64,000 bases of DNA from Strigamia acuminata. Lineage: Eukaryota > Arthropoda > Chilopoda > Geophilomorpha > Linotaeniidae. The translations under genes were made by a program, and so were the position numbers. Of this stretch, positions 44,601 through 56,664 are shown piece by piece; position 1 is the stretch's first letter; every line of letters begins with the position of its first letter. The DNA lies in NCBI GenBank assembly GCA_949358305.1, contig OX442323.1, positions 8,806,001 through 8,870,000 on the forward strand, in the 5' to 3' direction. Under the pieces are notes generated by a model. That model saw only the letters and a program-made list of their open reading frames with translations, was not told the DNA's origin and made no database searches.

Positions 44601-46976
44601 CTGGGCACGGACTGAGAAGGTCGTGTGCTTGTTAGCTCCAGAGGAGGAAAAGGTATTCATCAGAGGGACAGGACGTGTCCCGGGTTGGACTCTGTACTCC
44701 TCACCATTCACCACGTTGATACTCAGTGCTATGGCGGATTCCATAGCGCAGCCTCCATGAGCGGATACGCGGGGCATAGGTGAGTACGACACGAATGTTT
44801 TGTCGAACCGCCCAGTGTGTGACGGGTCGGTTGCATGGCACCCCCGCAACGGGTAACAGGATTCCCCATACCCCTAGACAACGTTAATAAAGGCCAACCA
44901 ACAAATATTAGGGGAGTTCTCGTTATTTACGTGAGTATGCATCCCAAACTAGTGTCTGCAGTCCCCCGTTTGCACTAGCGAAGACCATACCAGTCACAAT
45001 ATTTTGAAATTTTTATTTAAAAAAACAATTCGATCACTTGTATTTGTTTATTCCTGTCCATTCCCTCCTCCATCATGGTCGTTATTTGTTCGTTCAACGC
45101 TTCCATCGACTCGTAGAGCTCGAGGATCTTCATTTTGGCTTCTTCGAGTTGCCCGGAGTCCTCGGTGGCAGATTCAACATGGCTGCCGCCGCCGCCGCCC
45201 ATCGATATCTTCTCAATTTTGCGCATCACTTCGCGCAAATCCCTCTCCATGTCGCCGATCTTCTTGACGACCGGACCGGACCCGACGACCTCTTCGTCCG
45301 ATTCGGTGCTCTTGTCGCTCACGCTCCTGTTTGTACAGGGCAGCGTTTCGTCCAATAAATCTTTGGCTTTCAGTTTGGCCAGTAATTCCTCCTCCAGTTG
45401 ATTTTTCACCACGAGTATTTCGTTCGCGTCAAAACCTTCGTCCACCATCTTGTGCAAGATGTCCGTCAAGATCTTGTCCTGCAACTCGTACTGCAATCGG
45501 TATTTCTCGATGAATTTCGCGGCGTAACGGATTCGCGAGATGTGGTCGAGAACCAGCGGCGAAACTCCGGCTAAATCGAAAACATTTGCGGTTAGAATTC
45601 GGAGAAATCGCCAAATTATTGTCATTTACTGATGTCGGCGTACAGTTCCTTGTCCATTTTAGAGTCCATCATTTCCTGTTAATTCGAGAAAAGAAAAATT
45701 TTCAATTTTTTTTTAAACAAAAATAAATATAAATATAAATTCCATTAAAGTCTGCGTTTGTCTCGTTATTATTGTAATCTTCTGTTTCATCCCAGGATCT
45801 TCTTCGGCGTCTTCTCCGCCTTCGCTTTCGGTCAATCTCTTCCTTTGACGAGGTCTTTCCAACTCGATACCCAAAACCCTTTCCACGGACACCAAAGAAT
45901 CTTCCCAAACCGATTCCGACACATAACTCATCTCAATATCCCTCTAAAAAAAATAAAAACAATAAATAAATAGGCCTAAATGATTATTTCAATAAACACA
46001 TACAACTCTCTGCACGATCGATTTCATCTCATCACTCGCGCCGCCCTCTTTTATCTCAGCAATTTGATTATTTGCGTCTTCCAACATCACCGACAACTAA
46101 AAAACCAAAAACAAAACAAAATCCAATCACAACTCTCCATTTAAAACACTCCATCCAATCAGAAGCGCGAAAATTCAAACAGCGTCATTCCTCCGCACCA
46201 ATCAGAAGCGCGAAAATTCAAACAACGTCATTCCTCCGCACCAATCACAGCGCCAACAAATATCTCACTTGACTAATCAACTGCTCGGTCATATCCATCC
46301 GCTTGCTCTGCGTCACTCGCTGCGCCATCTCGACGTACTGGCTCGTCGTCAAATCCGGGGCGTACTTCTGAATGTGGCCCAAAATGTCGTCCGACTCCGT
46401 CTTGAGCAGAATATCCACCTGATCCTCCAACACCTTCATCTTGCGCTGAATAGCGATCCACGACTGCTTCGACATAATCACGTTGCGCCCCAACGACGAC
46501 TTCGTCTCCTCGTCGATCGCGATGTCCTTCAAGCCTCGACCCGACGACGACTTGGAGAACGTTTTCTTCGTGCTCGACGTCGTGGACGCCGATTTGCCGG
46601 ACGGCGGCAGCTTTTTCTCCGTCGACTTGGAGCGGGAAGTCGCGTCCGACACGGTTTTCGCGTCGGACAGCGACTTGAACACGATTTCCTCCGATTTTCC
46701 TGCCGGGTCCTTGGACAGTGTCGCCGGGGCGTAGCCCAGACCCGTGAGGGAGCGTCTGGGCGCCGACACGATGTCCTGCGACGCTTCGATTTTGATCGTT
46801 TCGCGCAACGAGTAGTCGTCCAAAATTCCCGCGTCGAACGAAGCGTCCAGGAGTTTCTCCACGCGGATGACCATTATGTGCAGTAAAGAGTACATGTAGT
46901 TGAAGTTGACCGCGCCGATTTCGGGGCTCCCGATGGCCATGTCCAAAAGTTGTCGCAAAGTCACTTCCACAACCAT
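41618..46976 (-). CDS. DUF4795 coiled-coil protein, QRICH2/C16orf96 family
   Basis: Exons resolved in phase: 46269-46976, 46004-46096, 45719-45943 (weak gtttaa donor), 45630-45675, 45038-45570, 44219-44404, 43974-44153, 43841-43899, 43189-43287, one unresolved exon within 42970-43090, 42823-42924, 42469-42498, 42346-42412, 41618-42283. Family marks are the N-terminal LRQLLDMAIGSPEIGAVNFN with LHIMV, long coiled coils (LVVKNQLEEELLAKLKAKDLL; SEITPLKEYINSKVRMLLIK), the FHCVSCDKPV zinc-like motif, PFTTYEIELLRQQ, and RYCGGSHTLTFPFQR. QRICH2 is a sperm-flagellum protein in mammals, so a ciliary or sperm role is likely by inference. The C-terminal 200 residues are Ser/Pro/Thr-rich and disordered. 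It is head-to-head with ECSIT. Its introns host a solo LTR and a mariner-derived element. Confidence 0.72.
42540..42800. repeat. GGGAAAAAAGTGCAAAAAAT repeat
   Basis: Purine-rich tandem units in the intron between exons 42469-42498 and 42823-42924 of the DUF4795 gene. Confidence 0.88.
43319..43815 (-). mobile_element. Deleted mariner-type element with transposase relic and long TIRs
   Basis: The 497-bp element starts AAGGGTGTCCCAAAATTAAC and ends with its inverse, between TA dinucleotides. The inverted repeats run for over 100 bp. On the minus strand an internal segment (about 43475-43605) translates FPDRVLSRFGAQNWPPRSCD followed by LTPLDFFLWGDLKSKVYVNK, the C-terminal catalytic-Asp block of an IS630/Tc1-mariner transposase. 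The rest of the gene is gone. TTAGGG-like motifs (AGGGTTAGGTTTAGGGTTAG) lie in the inner TIR. Confidence 0.85.
44454..44998 (+). mobile_element. Solo LTR (545 bp) with ATAT target duplication
   Basis: The segment starts TGTGACCGC and ends AGTCACA, with the short inverted ends TGTGAC/GTCACA. It is flanked by ATAT (44450-44453 and 44999-45002). AATAAA lies at about 44888, in the orientation expected for a + strand LTR. It is GC-richer than its surroundings, has no internal retroviral genes, and sits in a DUF4795-gene intron. A 134-codon antisense ORF inside it has no coding features. Confidence 0.78.
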
Positions 46977-47384
46977 CGTGATTGGTTGGTCTTTGCGGAT
47001 TTATCGTTAAGAATAAGAACAGAAACAAAACGATTTTTACATGAGTCGTCTGCTGCGGGCAGATCCGAGAACTGGGAATAAATAGATGGGGCGGTGTTAG
47101 TTAGTGTGCGCTTGGCGGATGGGTTTACTTTGGTTTTGCTTATTTATTTCTTACTTGTATCGATAATTTTCAGTTCTTTAGGCCCGTTGCCTCTCAATTT
47201 ATCCCCCTCGACGCCGGGTGGGTTGGCTTTACTCGGTTGCTGGGCAACTCGACCGGTTTCGGTGGTCGTGGTGAAGCTTTCACGATTTGACGGTAGATGG
47301 CGGAATGGTGGAATAAAAAATGGCAGCGCACTGGTCCGGAGGAAGAAAACTGAGTATTTAAACGAGATAAATCGAACTTAAAAC
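46977..47384. promoter_or_regulatory. Divergent promoter region between the DUF4795 gene and ECSIT
   Basis: Start codons face away from each other across 408 bp. No core promoter motif is obvious. Confidence 0.45.
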
Positions 47385-49037
47385 ATGAATTTAGGTCTGA
47401 GGAAAGTCGTTTTAGACTTCTCCACTAAATTCAACGTGAAAGTGAGGAATTTTGCCCATTTCTATCTCAACAAGTGCCAAATATCGACGCAATGCGCGCG
47501 AACTTTGGCGTCGAAAAACGAATTTCCGCGAGTAAACGAAGCACGTGCGCTGCACTCGTCGTGCCAACGACTCGCCACGGAGCGATCGGCCTCGGAACAA
47601 AAATCCCTAACGATCAGGGCGACCTACTTCGAGAGCATAAAGGAGAAAAATCGAAAAACATTTCAAGACGCCATCAAAATCTTCGTGAAACGAGGCGACC
47701 GCCGCCGCGGCTACGTCGAGTTCATCTACGCCGCGATGTCGCACATGGAGGAATTCGGCGTCCAGAGGGATTTGGACACGTACAAACAACTCATGGACGT
47801 GTTTCCCAAAGGGGTGCTCCTCGCTCGAGGTCCCTGGGAAGTGGAATTCATGCATTACCCCAAACAACAATATTGCGCCATCGATTTATTGGACGATATG
47901 GAAATGAACGGTCGAATTTAAAATTTTATAATATTTATTTTATTAAATATATATATTTTTTTTTAGGTGTTATTCCGGATAATGAGATGAAGGATATTTT
48001 GATGGCGACGTTCGGAAATCGTTCGTTTCCGTTCAGGAAGTTTATGCGGATGATGTATTGGATGCCCAAGTTTAAAAATCTTTCGCCGTGGCCGATTCCG
48101 AACCCCCTGCCTGAAACGCCGATCGAGTTGGCTAAGTTGGCCATGAAGAGAATTTCGAGCGTCGATTTGGAGACGGAGTTGACCGTTTTTCAAGTCGTTT
48201 GAGCGAAAATTTGGATTTTTAAAGCGGGAAATTGATTTTTTTTTGTTTTTTTTTAAATTTAGACGAAGGATTTGGAAGATTCGGTGGACGATACGTGGAT
48301 CGTGAGCGTTCAGAGCCCCTCGCAGAAGGATTTGGTCGCGGATTGTCCGGCGGATGTCCCCGTGTATGTCGAGGGCGTTTTCCTCGTTTGTTTGCGATAC
48401 CAAATGATCAATTATTTCATACTTCGCGCCGATGCGAAACCGGCGCCGAAAATCATCACCAAAGAGGAATTGGATGGTGATTTCATTTGATTTTGTTTGG
48501 TTTTGCATGATTTTGCTTGATTTTGTATGATTTTTGTATGATTTTGCATGATTTTTGTTTGATTTTGTATGATTTTCTTTTGTTTTCTTTAATTTTCTTT
48601 GATTTTCTTTGATTTTCTTTGATTTTCTTTGATTTTCTTTGATTTTCTTTGATTTTCTTTGATTTTCTTTGATTTTCTTTGATTTTCTTTGATTTTCTTT
48701 AATTTTTTATTATTTTTTTCTAGATGTGTCCGATATTCCGGTGTTTTGGGGCACGAGCGAGCCGAAACGCGCCGGTTTGTGCGTGATCCCGTCGGTGCAC
48801 GAACAGGACGACGGCACGATCCTCGCCATGTGCGCGACGGGCACGTCCAGTCGCGATTCGGTTCTGTCGTGGATCCGTTTCCTGCAAAACGAAAACCCCA
48901 GATTGGCGCGCATCCCCGTTCTCTTCAAACTGCGCGCTCCAACCACCGACCTGGTGGTGCAGGACGACCAAGATGGCGACGAAAACAAACTGAAATGGAA
49001 ACCGGCCGCCAACCAAGGCCCCGAATTGATTACGTGA
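47385..49037 (+). CDS. ECSIT: ECSIT (Toll-pathway signalling intermediate / complex I assembly factor)
   Basis: Four exons, 47385-47910, 47967-48193, 48263-48476, 48724-49037, give 426 residues (human 431). ECSIT links Toll-type signalling through TRAF6 to NF-kB and also helps build the mitochondrial complex I arm. Marks: a basic N-terminus that could act as a mitochondrial presequence, KRGDRRRGYVEFIYAAMSHM, LDTYKQLMDVFPKGVLLARG, FMHYPKQQYCAIDLLDDME, WMPKFKNLSPWPIPNPLPET, VEGVFLVCLRYQMINYFILR, and ILAMCATGTSSRDSVLSWIR. The start matches the first ATG of the long open exon. Its 3' end faces the first GBP gene at a distance of about 170 bp. Confidence 0.93.
48485..48715. repeat. TTTGATTTTC decamer array in ECSIT intron 3
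   Basis: Ten-base TTTGATTTTC units, about a dozen identical near 48590-48700, lie directly before the acceptor of the last ECSIT exon. Confidence 0.93.
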
Positions 49038-49205
49038 CTAAACTCCGACCTAATTTTATTCAAACAATTAGTGTAAATACAATTAAATTAAATTATAGAC
49101 GCGATTTTGGCAAATGTCATATGAAAGCACCCCCGATATTCATTACGACTCCCGCGACCTTTGCAACGGGGTGCGGAACCAGCTGCAACAACGAGCCCGC
49201 GATGT

Positions 49206-52200
49206 TCACACTGAGCGGAATATTCCTTTGTTTTTGGCTGCACGTTCGGCTTTGAGGGATTCGATTTGTTGACGCAGTCGTTGCGCTTCCGCCGCGAATT
49301 GTTCGCGCAGCAATCGCTCGTGTTCCTTCTCCCGCGCTTCTAATAATTTTTCGAATTCTTTTTTCTCTTTTTTTATCGTTTCGGCCCAGGTTTCTTCGAG
49401 GACCCGCATTTGTTCCTGGAAATAGGTTAGTTTTGGTTAGAGAATTGAAAAAACGGAGGAAATGGTTAGAGAATTGACAAAAAAAATGGAGGAATTGGTT
49501 AGAGAATTGAAAAAAATGGAGGAATTGGTTAGAGAATTGAAAAAAATGGAGGAATTAGATAGAATTGGTTGGAATTAGAGATGCGATTTTTGCGGACTTA
49601 AAACAGTGAAATTGCGGGTGGAAAGCGGCATTAAAGGAAATTTGAAGTTTTTAAAGGGAATTTGAAGTTTTTAAAGGCAGTTTAAAGTTTTTAAACGAAA
49701 TTATTACGTGATTTTCGTAAGAAACCCCCCAAAATCGGCCAATTGCGGATTATCCGCAAAATTTGCGGTATAACGATCGGATTGCGGCAATTGCGGACTT
49801 AAAAGTACCCCCAATTGCAAAAGTTATGCTCTAAAAATGCTCCATTTGCATTATCCACAACTAAGAGAACATTTTGGAGGACACTTATTTTCCGCAAAAA
49901 TCGCATCTCTAGTTGGAATACTTTTTGGGATTCGAGCAGAGTGTCGAGACACTTCCGTTGTCTGGTTATCTCCGCTTGGAGGATCTCGCAGTTGATTCGC
50001 GCTCGATCTTGGAGAATTCTCTCCTCTGGTGGACGGAAAAAAAGATTTTTTTTTACAAAAATCGGGGAATTTTTTTTTCTTTTTTTGTACTTTCGAGCTT
50101 TTGCTCGCTTTCAGTGAGCATTTTATCCGCTTGCAAAACGGTGTTTTGGGCGCTTTGTGACGCGGCGATGAATTTCTCGAAGACAACGTTCGCCTACAGG
50201 TTTGTTTAGGTTGAAAGAATTTTAATTTTTGCGATTTTGTTTTAGATTTAATTCATTACCGATATTCCTTTTTTAGGCGCGGATTCATATTGTCTTTGCA
50301 AGGCTTCGGAGTCGTGTACGAATTGGCGGTAACCTCCGGGAGTTATGTACGCGCCGCTTCGGATTTTGAGTTTGATCGGCGCGAACAACGTTTCCAGGAG
50401 GTTTTCGCAGAAATTTTGCGATGCGGAGCGGTTTTGTGCGTCGAAGTCGAAATATTCTTGTTGCAGTTGCGTCTGAAAAATGAAAATGAAAATTTTATTT
50501 ATTTTTAATTTATTTTTATTTTTTTAAATCTTCACCTGTAATTCTTTGTGGATTTCCTCATTTTCGCCTAAAAAGAGTTTTTGGCTGAAATAATCGACGA
50601 CGATTTTGTGGTTTTGGCGATGAGCAGCTGCGAATTCGTCGGCTGTCGAAGGTAATTGCAAGTTTGACATTAATTGCTGGTATTTGGAAACGCATTCGAC
50701 CAAGAGCTTGTTGTTCTCGGTCGAGGCGACCAACCGGGCCGCCGATCCGATGCACGGAACGGCGTTGTTGTTGATTGCGTCCGTGTAAATGCTCGTTAAA
50801 TGCACGAAAGCTATACGCGAAAGAAAAAGTAAAAATTTAAATTTTATTTTATTTTTTTGACTTACTTTCTCCGGTGATTGGTCGCGTTTGGTCGAGTTTT
50901 TTGACGGTCGAATGTTTGAGCACGTAGGCGCAGAATTTGGTGCTTTCGGCCTTGAAGTCCGACTGCAGCTGCGCTTCGTTTATTTCTTCCAAACGCAACA
51001 TGTCGTCGTCGTTCGAGGTCGGGCGCACGAAGAAAAAGCATTTGCGTTTGGGGAAGTATTTGCGAAGTTTGAGTTTGGTTTCGTTGCGCTTTAACTCGCG
51101 ATCGGAGAGTGCTTTTTTGTTGGCGGTTAACATGACTCGAGTCATGTACTCGTCGGCCGTCACGGGTTTGCCGTTCATTATCAACTCGAGGGTTTTGTCG
51201 CGGCAAACGAGCACGAAGTGCGGGAAAATGGAATCGAAATTCGAATCGTTGTTCTCGTTGGATCGCATTTTGATGTGTTTCGAAATGTCCGTGACGAAAC
51301 TGCGAAAAAATTAAAAAGAAAAGAAATAATTGGAAAAAATTGGAAAAAAATTGGGAAATTTTGAAAAAGATTGGAAGAAAATGGAAAAAAAGTGGAAAAA
51401 AAAAGAAAAAAATTATGAAATTTTGAAAAAGATTGGAAGAAAATGGAAAAAAAGTGGAAAAAAAAAGAAAAAAATTATGAAATTTTGAAAAAGATTGGAA
51501 AAAAATGGAAAAAAAGTGGAAAAAATGGAAAAAAAATTGAACAAAATTGGGAAATTTTGAAAAAGATTGGAAAAAAATGGGAAAAAATTGAAAAAACAAT
51601 GGAAAAAAAATGAAAAAAAGTGGGAAATTTTAACAAAAAGTGGGAAATTTTGAAAAAGATTGGAAGAAAATGGAAAAAAAGTGGAAAAAAAAAGAAAAAA
51701 ATTATGAAATTTTGAAAAAGATTGGAAGAAAATGGAAAAAAAGTGGAAAAAATGGAAAAAAAATTGAACAAAATTGGGAAATTTTGAAAAAGATTGGAAA
51801 AAAATGGGAAAAAATTGAAAAAACAATGGAAAAAAAATAAAAAAAAGTGGGAAATTTTAACAAAAAGTGGGAAATTTTGAAAAAAAAAGTGGAAAATTTT
51901 GAAAAAGATTGGAAGAAAATGGAAAAAAAGTGGAAAAAATGGAAAAAAAATGAACAAAATTGGGAAATTTTGAAAAAGATTGGAAAAAAATGGAAAAAAA
52001 TTGAAAAAACAATGGAAAAAAAAATGAAAAAAATGGAAAATTTTGACAAGTGGGAATTTTTGACAAAAAGTGGGGAAATTTGAAAAAGATTGGAAAAAAA
52101 TTGAAAAAGATTGGAAAAAAATTGAAAAAGCAATGGAAAAAAAATGAAAAAAAGTGGGAAATTTTGAAAAAGATTGGAAAAAATTTGGAAAAAAGTGAAA

Positions 52201-52700
52201 AGACAATTTTACTCTAATTTGTCGACCACGCTGTTGTCGAGTTTGCCGACAGCGTTGTAAATGAACGTGCTGCTCAACAGAATGCTCAAGGACAGAATTT
52301 GCATGTCGTTGGTTTCGTCGCCCTTCATCGGATCGTCGAGTCCCTCGGTGTCCATCACGAGCAATCCCACATTGGGATCGTGCGGATGATCGAAGTACCA
52401 AACCCAAATGCCTTTGGTTTGCGACTCGATCGTGTTTCCCAGCGGAAATCCTTGAAATGCAAAAACAAAACAAATAAATTGAACCATCTGTTAATCGCAT
52501 CATTTATTTTTCCCACCTGTGCTTTTACCGGCCAAGCGGTTCATCAAGTACGATTTGCCGGTTCTGTAGGAGCCCGCGATGCTCACGACGACGAGCGGTT
52601 TCTCAATTCGTCGCACGAGGGAAACGGTTTCGTCCGTCAGCTTGAATTTGTGTTCCTCGTCGCACGTAATGAGCGGCCGTGGAGCTGCCCAACCCGCCAT
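49206..52700 (-). CDS. Guanylate-binding protein 1 of 3 (GBP family large GTPase)
   Basis: Exons 52517-52700, 52213-52450, 50866-51299, 50536-50810, 50260-50472, 50091-50193, 49922-50025, 49206-49415 give 586 residues, as for human GBP1. The G-domain has the P-loop [18 protein letters not shown], the switch TKGIWVW, LLVMDTEG and the CRD base-recognition motif, then the helical GBP_C region and a highly charged coiled-coil tail (KKEKKEFEKLLEAREKEHERL). GBPs are antimicrobial GTPases that act on membranes and pathogens. There is no CaaX prenylation box. Exon 52213-52450 equals the sum of two exons in the third GBP, so an intron was lost. A 29-bp gtgtga..ttgcag segment could extend the tail but is too short to trust. 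Confidence 0.9.
49435..49565. repeat. GGTTAGAGAATTGAAAAAAATGGAGGAATT repeats
   Basis: Four units of about 30 bp in the last intron of the first GBP gene. Confidence 0.8.
51310..52210. repeat. 900-bp purine-rich array in the first GBP intron 2
   Basis: Nested repeats of GAAATTTTGAAAAAGATTGG with AAAAAAAGTGG. There are blocks of nearly 300 bp repeated with few changes (51410-51620 against 51650-51870), so segmental as well as unit-level duplication has occurred. The reverse frames read as Phe-rich false ORFs. Confidence 0.92.
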
Positions 52701-53197
52701 TTTGGAAAGAAAAAATCTAAAAAATGAAATTTAATTCAATTTAAAGGGATTTATCTCGAGCAAACACAAGTTACGGTGGGGGAAATCGGGGAAATCCCGG
52801 TTTTTATGCTCGCTATGGTGATGAGATAAAGTTATCGAAAAAATAAAAAATAAATAAATTCTAACTTTACCTGATAAGTTTGTGAATATGTGAAAGTTGA
52901 ACAAAAAAGAAGAATTTAATTTGTTTGAATGTTCGTCGATGTTTTTCTTGCTCGATATCGTCAACTCGAGGCTGTTGAATGCTATTTTAGATTGCTCGGT
53001 CAGACGATGATGTCATAAGTTTTGGTTTGCTCGAGAGGGGAAAACCCGACTGCTGGCAGCCGAATGTAAACTCGGGAGCCATTTTTGCTCGTTTTGAGAG
53101 GTTGGGAATTTGTTAGTGGGTTCGTTTCGGTAAAATCAGCAGTTTTGAAGCAAAAAAAAATCATATTTATTTATTTAATTTAATTTTTTTTTTAGAA
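52701..53197. promoter_or_regulatory. Head-to-head promoter region of the first and second GBP genes
   Basis: The 497-bp interval separates two divergent GBP start codons. Shared control, for example by an immune response, is an inference. I did not identify a specific binding site. An acceptor-like pyrimidine tract precedes the second ATG (ttttttttag|aa), so that leader may be spliced. Confidence 0.45.
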
Positions 53198-55477
53198 ATG
53201 AGTGATTGGGAGCAACCGCGCTTGTGGATCGAAAGTTTGGAAGATGATGACAGTTTGCGCGTGGTTTCCGAAACTGCATCTTTACTGCAACAAATCACAC
53301 AACCTGTTGTCGTAGTCGCCATTGCGGGGGTGCTGCGAACCGGCAAATCTTATCTGATGAACCGATTGGCCGGCAAAAATGATGGTGAGTAATTTTTTTT
53401 TTTTTGACCAAATATTAATTAATTTGATTTATTTATTCGAAGGATTTGCTTTGGGTGCGACGGTGCAGCCTCAAACGAAAGGGATTTGGGTTTGGTGTCT
53501 CACTCATCCCTGCAAAGAAAACCACGTCCTCGTTCTCATCGACACCGAAGGCTTAAGTGACCCAACGAAGGTTAAATTATAATTTTATCTTGTAATTATA
53601 AATTTTTAATTTTCTTTTTGTATTTTATTTAGGGAAATGAAAAAAACGATTTGTCCATTTTCAGTCTGGCCGTTTTGTTGTCCAGCACTTTTGTTTTCAA
53701 CATTATGGGAAAACTTGACCAGAAAATGATCGATGATTTATAGTAACCTTTGAAAAAAATTATTTTTTTAAATTTTATTTTATGAATTTATTGACTTTGA
53801 CTTTTCGGAAACAGTTTGGTGAGCCAACTGACCGAAAGAATCAAAGTGAAGGGTTCGCAGAAGGACGACGAAGACAGCAATTTGAACGATTTCACCGAGT
53901 ATTTGCCGGCATTTGTTGTCGTCGTACGGGATTTCACCCTTGAATTGAAGTTGCACGACCGTCCGGTGTCCGCGAACGAGTATTTTAATCACGTTTTGAC
54001 CCTGAAAAATGGCGACGGCCGACGCGCTTTCGAGTACAATCTGCCGCGACTGGCGATTCGCAACTCGTTTAAAAGCCATTACTGCTTCACTTTCACTCGT
54101 CCGGTGCTGGACGAGGATAAATTCTCCTTGTTGGCCGAGAATAAAGTCTGCGAGGCCGATTTGTCGCCCAGGTTTGTGCAGCAAAGCAACGAGTTCTGTC
54201 ATTACGTTTACAGCACGAGTTCGATTAAGACGTTAAAACGGGGGCAAGTGGTCAGTGGAAGAGGTTTGTGGCTTTTATTTTAGTCGGGGGTGATGGGTTT
54301 GTGTTTGATTTTTTGTTTTTTGTTTTAGTTTTAGCGACTCTGGCGGAAGAGTACGTGAAAGCGATCAATTTGGGCGCCATTCCGTGCATAGAATCGACGG
54401 TCACTCTGGTGGCGGAAAGGGAAAACAGTCGCGTTAGTGAGGATTCGTTGGAGAAATACAAGCGGGAGATGGAAAGTTTGCAATTGCCCGTTGATGTGGA
54501 CGAAATCAACCAGAAACACCTTCACGCGACTGAAATAGCGACGAATTACTTCAGTAGTCACGTGATTTTTGACGATAAGAACGCTTTTATGGAGAAGTTT
54601 TTGGTATTTTTCGAAAAAAAATTATTTTGCCGCCATTTTTTTAAAATAATTTTATCTAGGTTGGATTGGCGACGTGTTTCGATCAAATGCTGCGCACAAA
54701 CGCCGAAATTTCGTCCGAAAAGTGCGCGAAACTGATCAACGAGCTACACGACTCGATAATCGCGGTAAATGAATACGCGAGACCTGGTGGCTATCAGCAG
54801 TACTGCGCGGACATCGCTCGGGTCATCGAAGCGTACAGAAACGTGCCGGGAAAAGGCGTCAAAGCCGAAGAAGTTTGCTGTAACTTCCTAAAAGAAAAAG
54901 ATGCGGAACGCAGCGTCATCATGCAGTCCGACACGAAGATGACCGCTAAGGAAATAGAATTAGAAAGTAGAAAATTGAGCGCCAAATTTGAAATGTTGAA
55001 ATATTTATTTATTTTAATTAAAATACAGAAATCACGAACGAAAAGAAAATCGTCGAAATGGAAGCGCTGGAAACGGCCAAACTGTGTCAAGAAGAAAAAC
55101 ACCGAAACGAAATGATGGAGAAGGATTTTCAAGTAGAAAAATAATGAAAAACAATTGAGAAATGCGATAGAAATCATTTAATCATTTAGATTCAACTGCA
55201 AACGGTGACGCAACAGTTGGAGAAACAGTTTCAGGAGAGAGAGAGGGAAAGGAATGAGATTGTTGATAAACGATTGGCGGAACAAAGGCGATTGATGCAA
55301 GAGGGGTTCGATGAAAAGGCTGATTCGATGAAGGCTGAGATTGAACAGTTGAAGAAGATGGGAGAAAAGAAAACTGTCGTTTCACAAGTATTTGAGGCTT
55401 TTGAAAGAGTTATGGGGATGGCTCCGCAAATCATGGCGTACAAATACTTATTTGCCTCGACCCCGAAACGGAAATAG
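53198..55477 (+). CDS. Guanylate-binding protein 2 of 3
   Basis: Exons 53198-53384, 53443-53570, 53633-53742, 53815-54263, 54329-54603, 54660-54966, 55029-55132, 55190-55477 give 615 residues. G-domain motifs: [60 protein letters not shown]. The helical domain and a coiled-coil tail ([20 protein letters not shown]) follow, ending [14 protein letters not shown] without a CaaX box. Exon 54660-54966 corresponds to two exons in the other GBPs, so this copy has lost a different intron. The exons of 275 and 104 nt are shared with the other two. It is divergent from the first GBP gene. Confidence 0.9.
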
Positions 55478-55703
55478 GCCTAAAATTCATATTTTTATTG
55501 TAATTTATTTGCGAATTAAAAGAATAAATCGATTTAAAACATCGAACAATTTTTATAAAACTTTGGAGAAACTCCACTAGATGGCGGGATGTTTGAAGTG
55601 TTAGTGAAAGGCCGGCACTCTGCGCGCGACATCGTTGAGTACCGGTCTGTAGGTAATGGTCGACTGATGTATTTGCGGTTGAGTTTGGCCGATTTATCCC
55701 GAA

Positions 55704-56418
55704 ATGCCGATACATTACGTTGGTAAAGCCGTCAACTGGAAAGGAAAGAAGCTTTTTGAGATATTATGCAACTTAAAAAACTTCGGTGCCGGTCGTATCG
55801 TAATACAATATTCGTTGCAACATTATCCGGAGCCGTGTTACTACCGTGTCGTCAAAGCTGAACCAAAAATGGATCCCGTAATTACATTTATCCATTTATT
55901 TTGATTCCGACTCGTGTTTTACTGTTTTAATATATTCGCAGGAGAATGCAGAAGGAACCGTGTGGCTGGAGCGAATTTTCAGAGGTAAAATTCAACATTT
56001 TTCTCATTTTTTACATTGAAATTGAAGTTTTTGAATTAAAAATTCGATTTTTTTACGATTTTCAGGCGTAAATTGCGGAATAGAGACGGAAAATGATGTT
56101 TTTAAGCAAGATTGGCAGTTAATTTCGAGGGCGGAAGAAGAGAAATACTTAAAACTTCCGGTCGCGTCGAAACCGGACTACAAGATTTTACCCGCAACCA
56201 AAGAGTTTCCTCCTCTCTTTAGAGAGCTTTTAAAGCAGGAGAGAAGAGCGCAAGGTCTGCGTGTAGATGAGGTGCCACAATTACCACTGAAGGTTGTGAT
56301 TAAACCTTTTAATCGGTATAAACTCGCGGAACCGGGCGAAACACCGAATGTGAAGTTATCTACTCACGCTTGCCCGGAATTGTACGAAGAAACGAATCCA
56401 GAACTGTCTCAGAGTTGA
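55704..56418 (+). CDS. MRPS34: Mitochondrial ribosomal protein S34 (mS34)
   Basis: Exons 55704-55877, 55942-55984 and 56066-56418 give 189 residues. Marks: MPIHYVGKAVNWKGKKLFEI with LKNFGAGRIV (arthropod-type start), PEPCYYRVVKAEP, the GIETENDVFKQDWQLI block matching human HDWRLVPKHEEE, and EFPPLFRELLKQERRAQG. It belongs to the small subunit of the mitochondrial ribosome. The 5' end lies 226 bp after the second GBP stop, and no upstream exon is needed. Confidence 0.85.
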
Positions 56419-56664
56419 AATAATTTGTAGTGTTTTGTTTTTTCAATGTGTATTGTTTTTTTCATTAAAAGTTTACATGAATTCGCGGTGATTCCGTACA
56501 ATAATTCGAATTTTTAATTGGGGAAAATGTCGACAGGTGGCGCGAAGACACGGTACTAGATGCAGGACGATACTTGCGGGAAGTTTGAAGTATCGTAGAG
56601 AGGTAGATTCCAGTATTTTAAATTTAATATTTTGCATTTTCGTGTTTTTTTTTTTTTGTTTTAT

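Noticed and set aside
44445-44849. 134-codon ORF on the minus strand
   Set aside because: Lies wholly within the solo LTR, antisense, without retroelement motifs.
46269-47028. Large ORFs on both strands over the DUF4795 first exon
   Set aside because: Shadows of a GC-rich coding exon. Only the minus frame starting MVVEVTLRQLL matches a family.
49110-49205. 29-bp intron extending the first GBP tail (RSLVPHPVAKVAGVVMNIGG)
   Set aside because: The extension is attractive, but a 29-bp intron is below the usual splicing limit and the stop after FRSV is simpler.
51475-52503. 342-codon minus-strand ORF rich in Phe
   Set aside because: Mostly the purine-rich repeat in the first GBP intron read in reverse. 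The true frame is the GBP exon 52213-52450.
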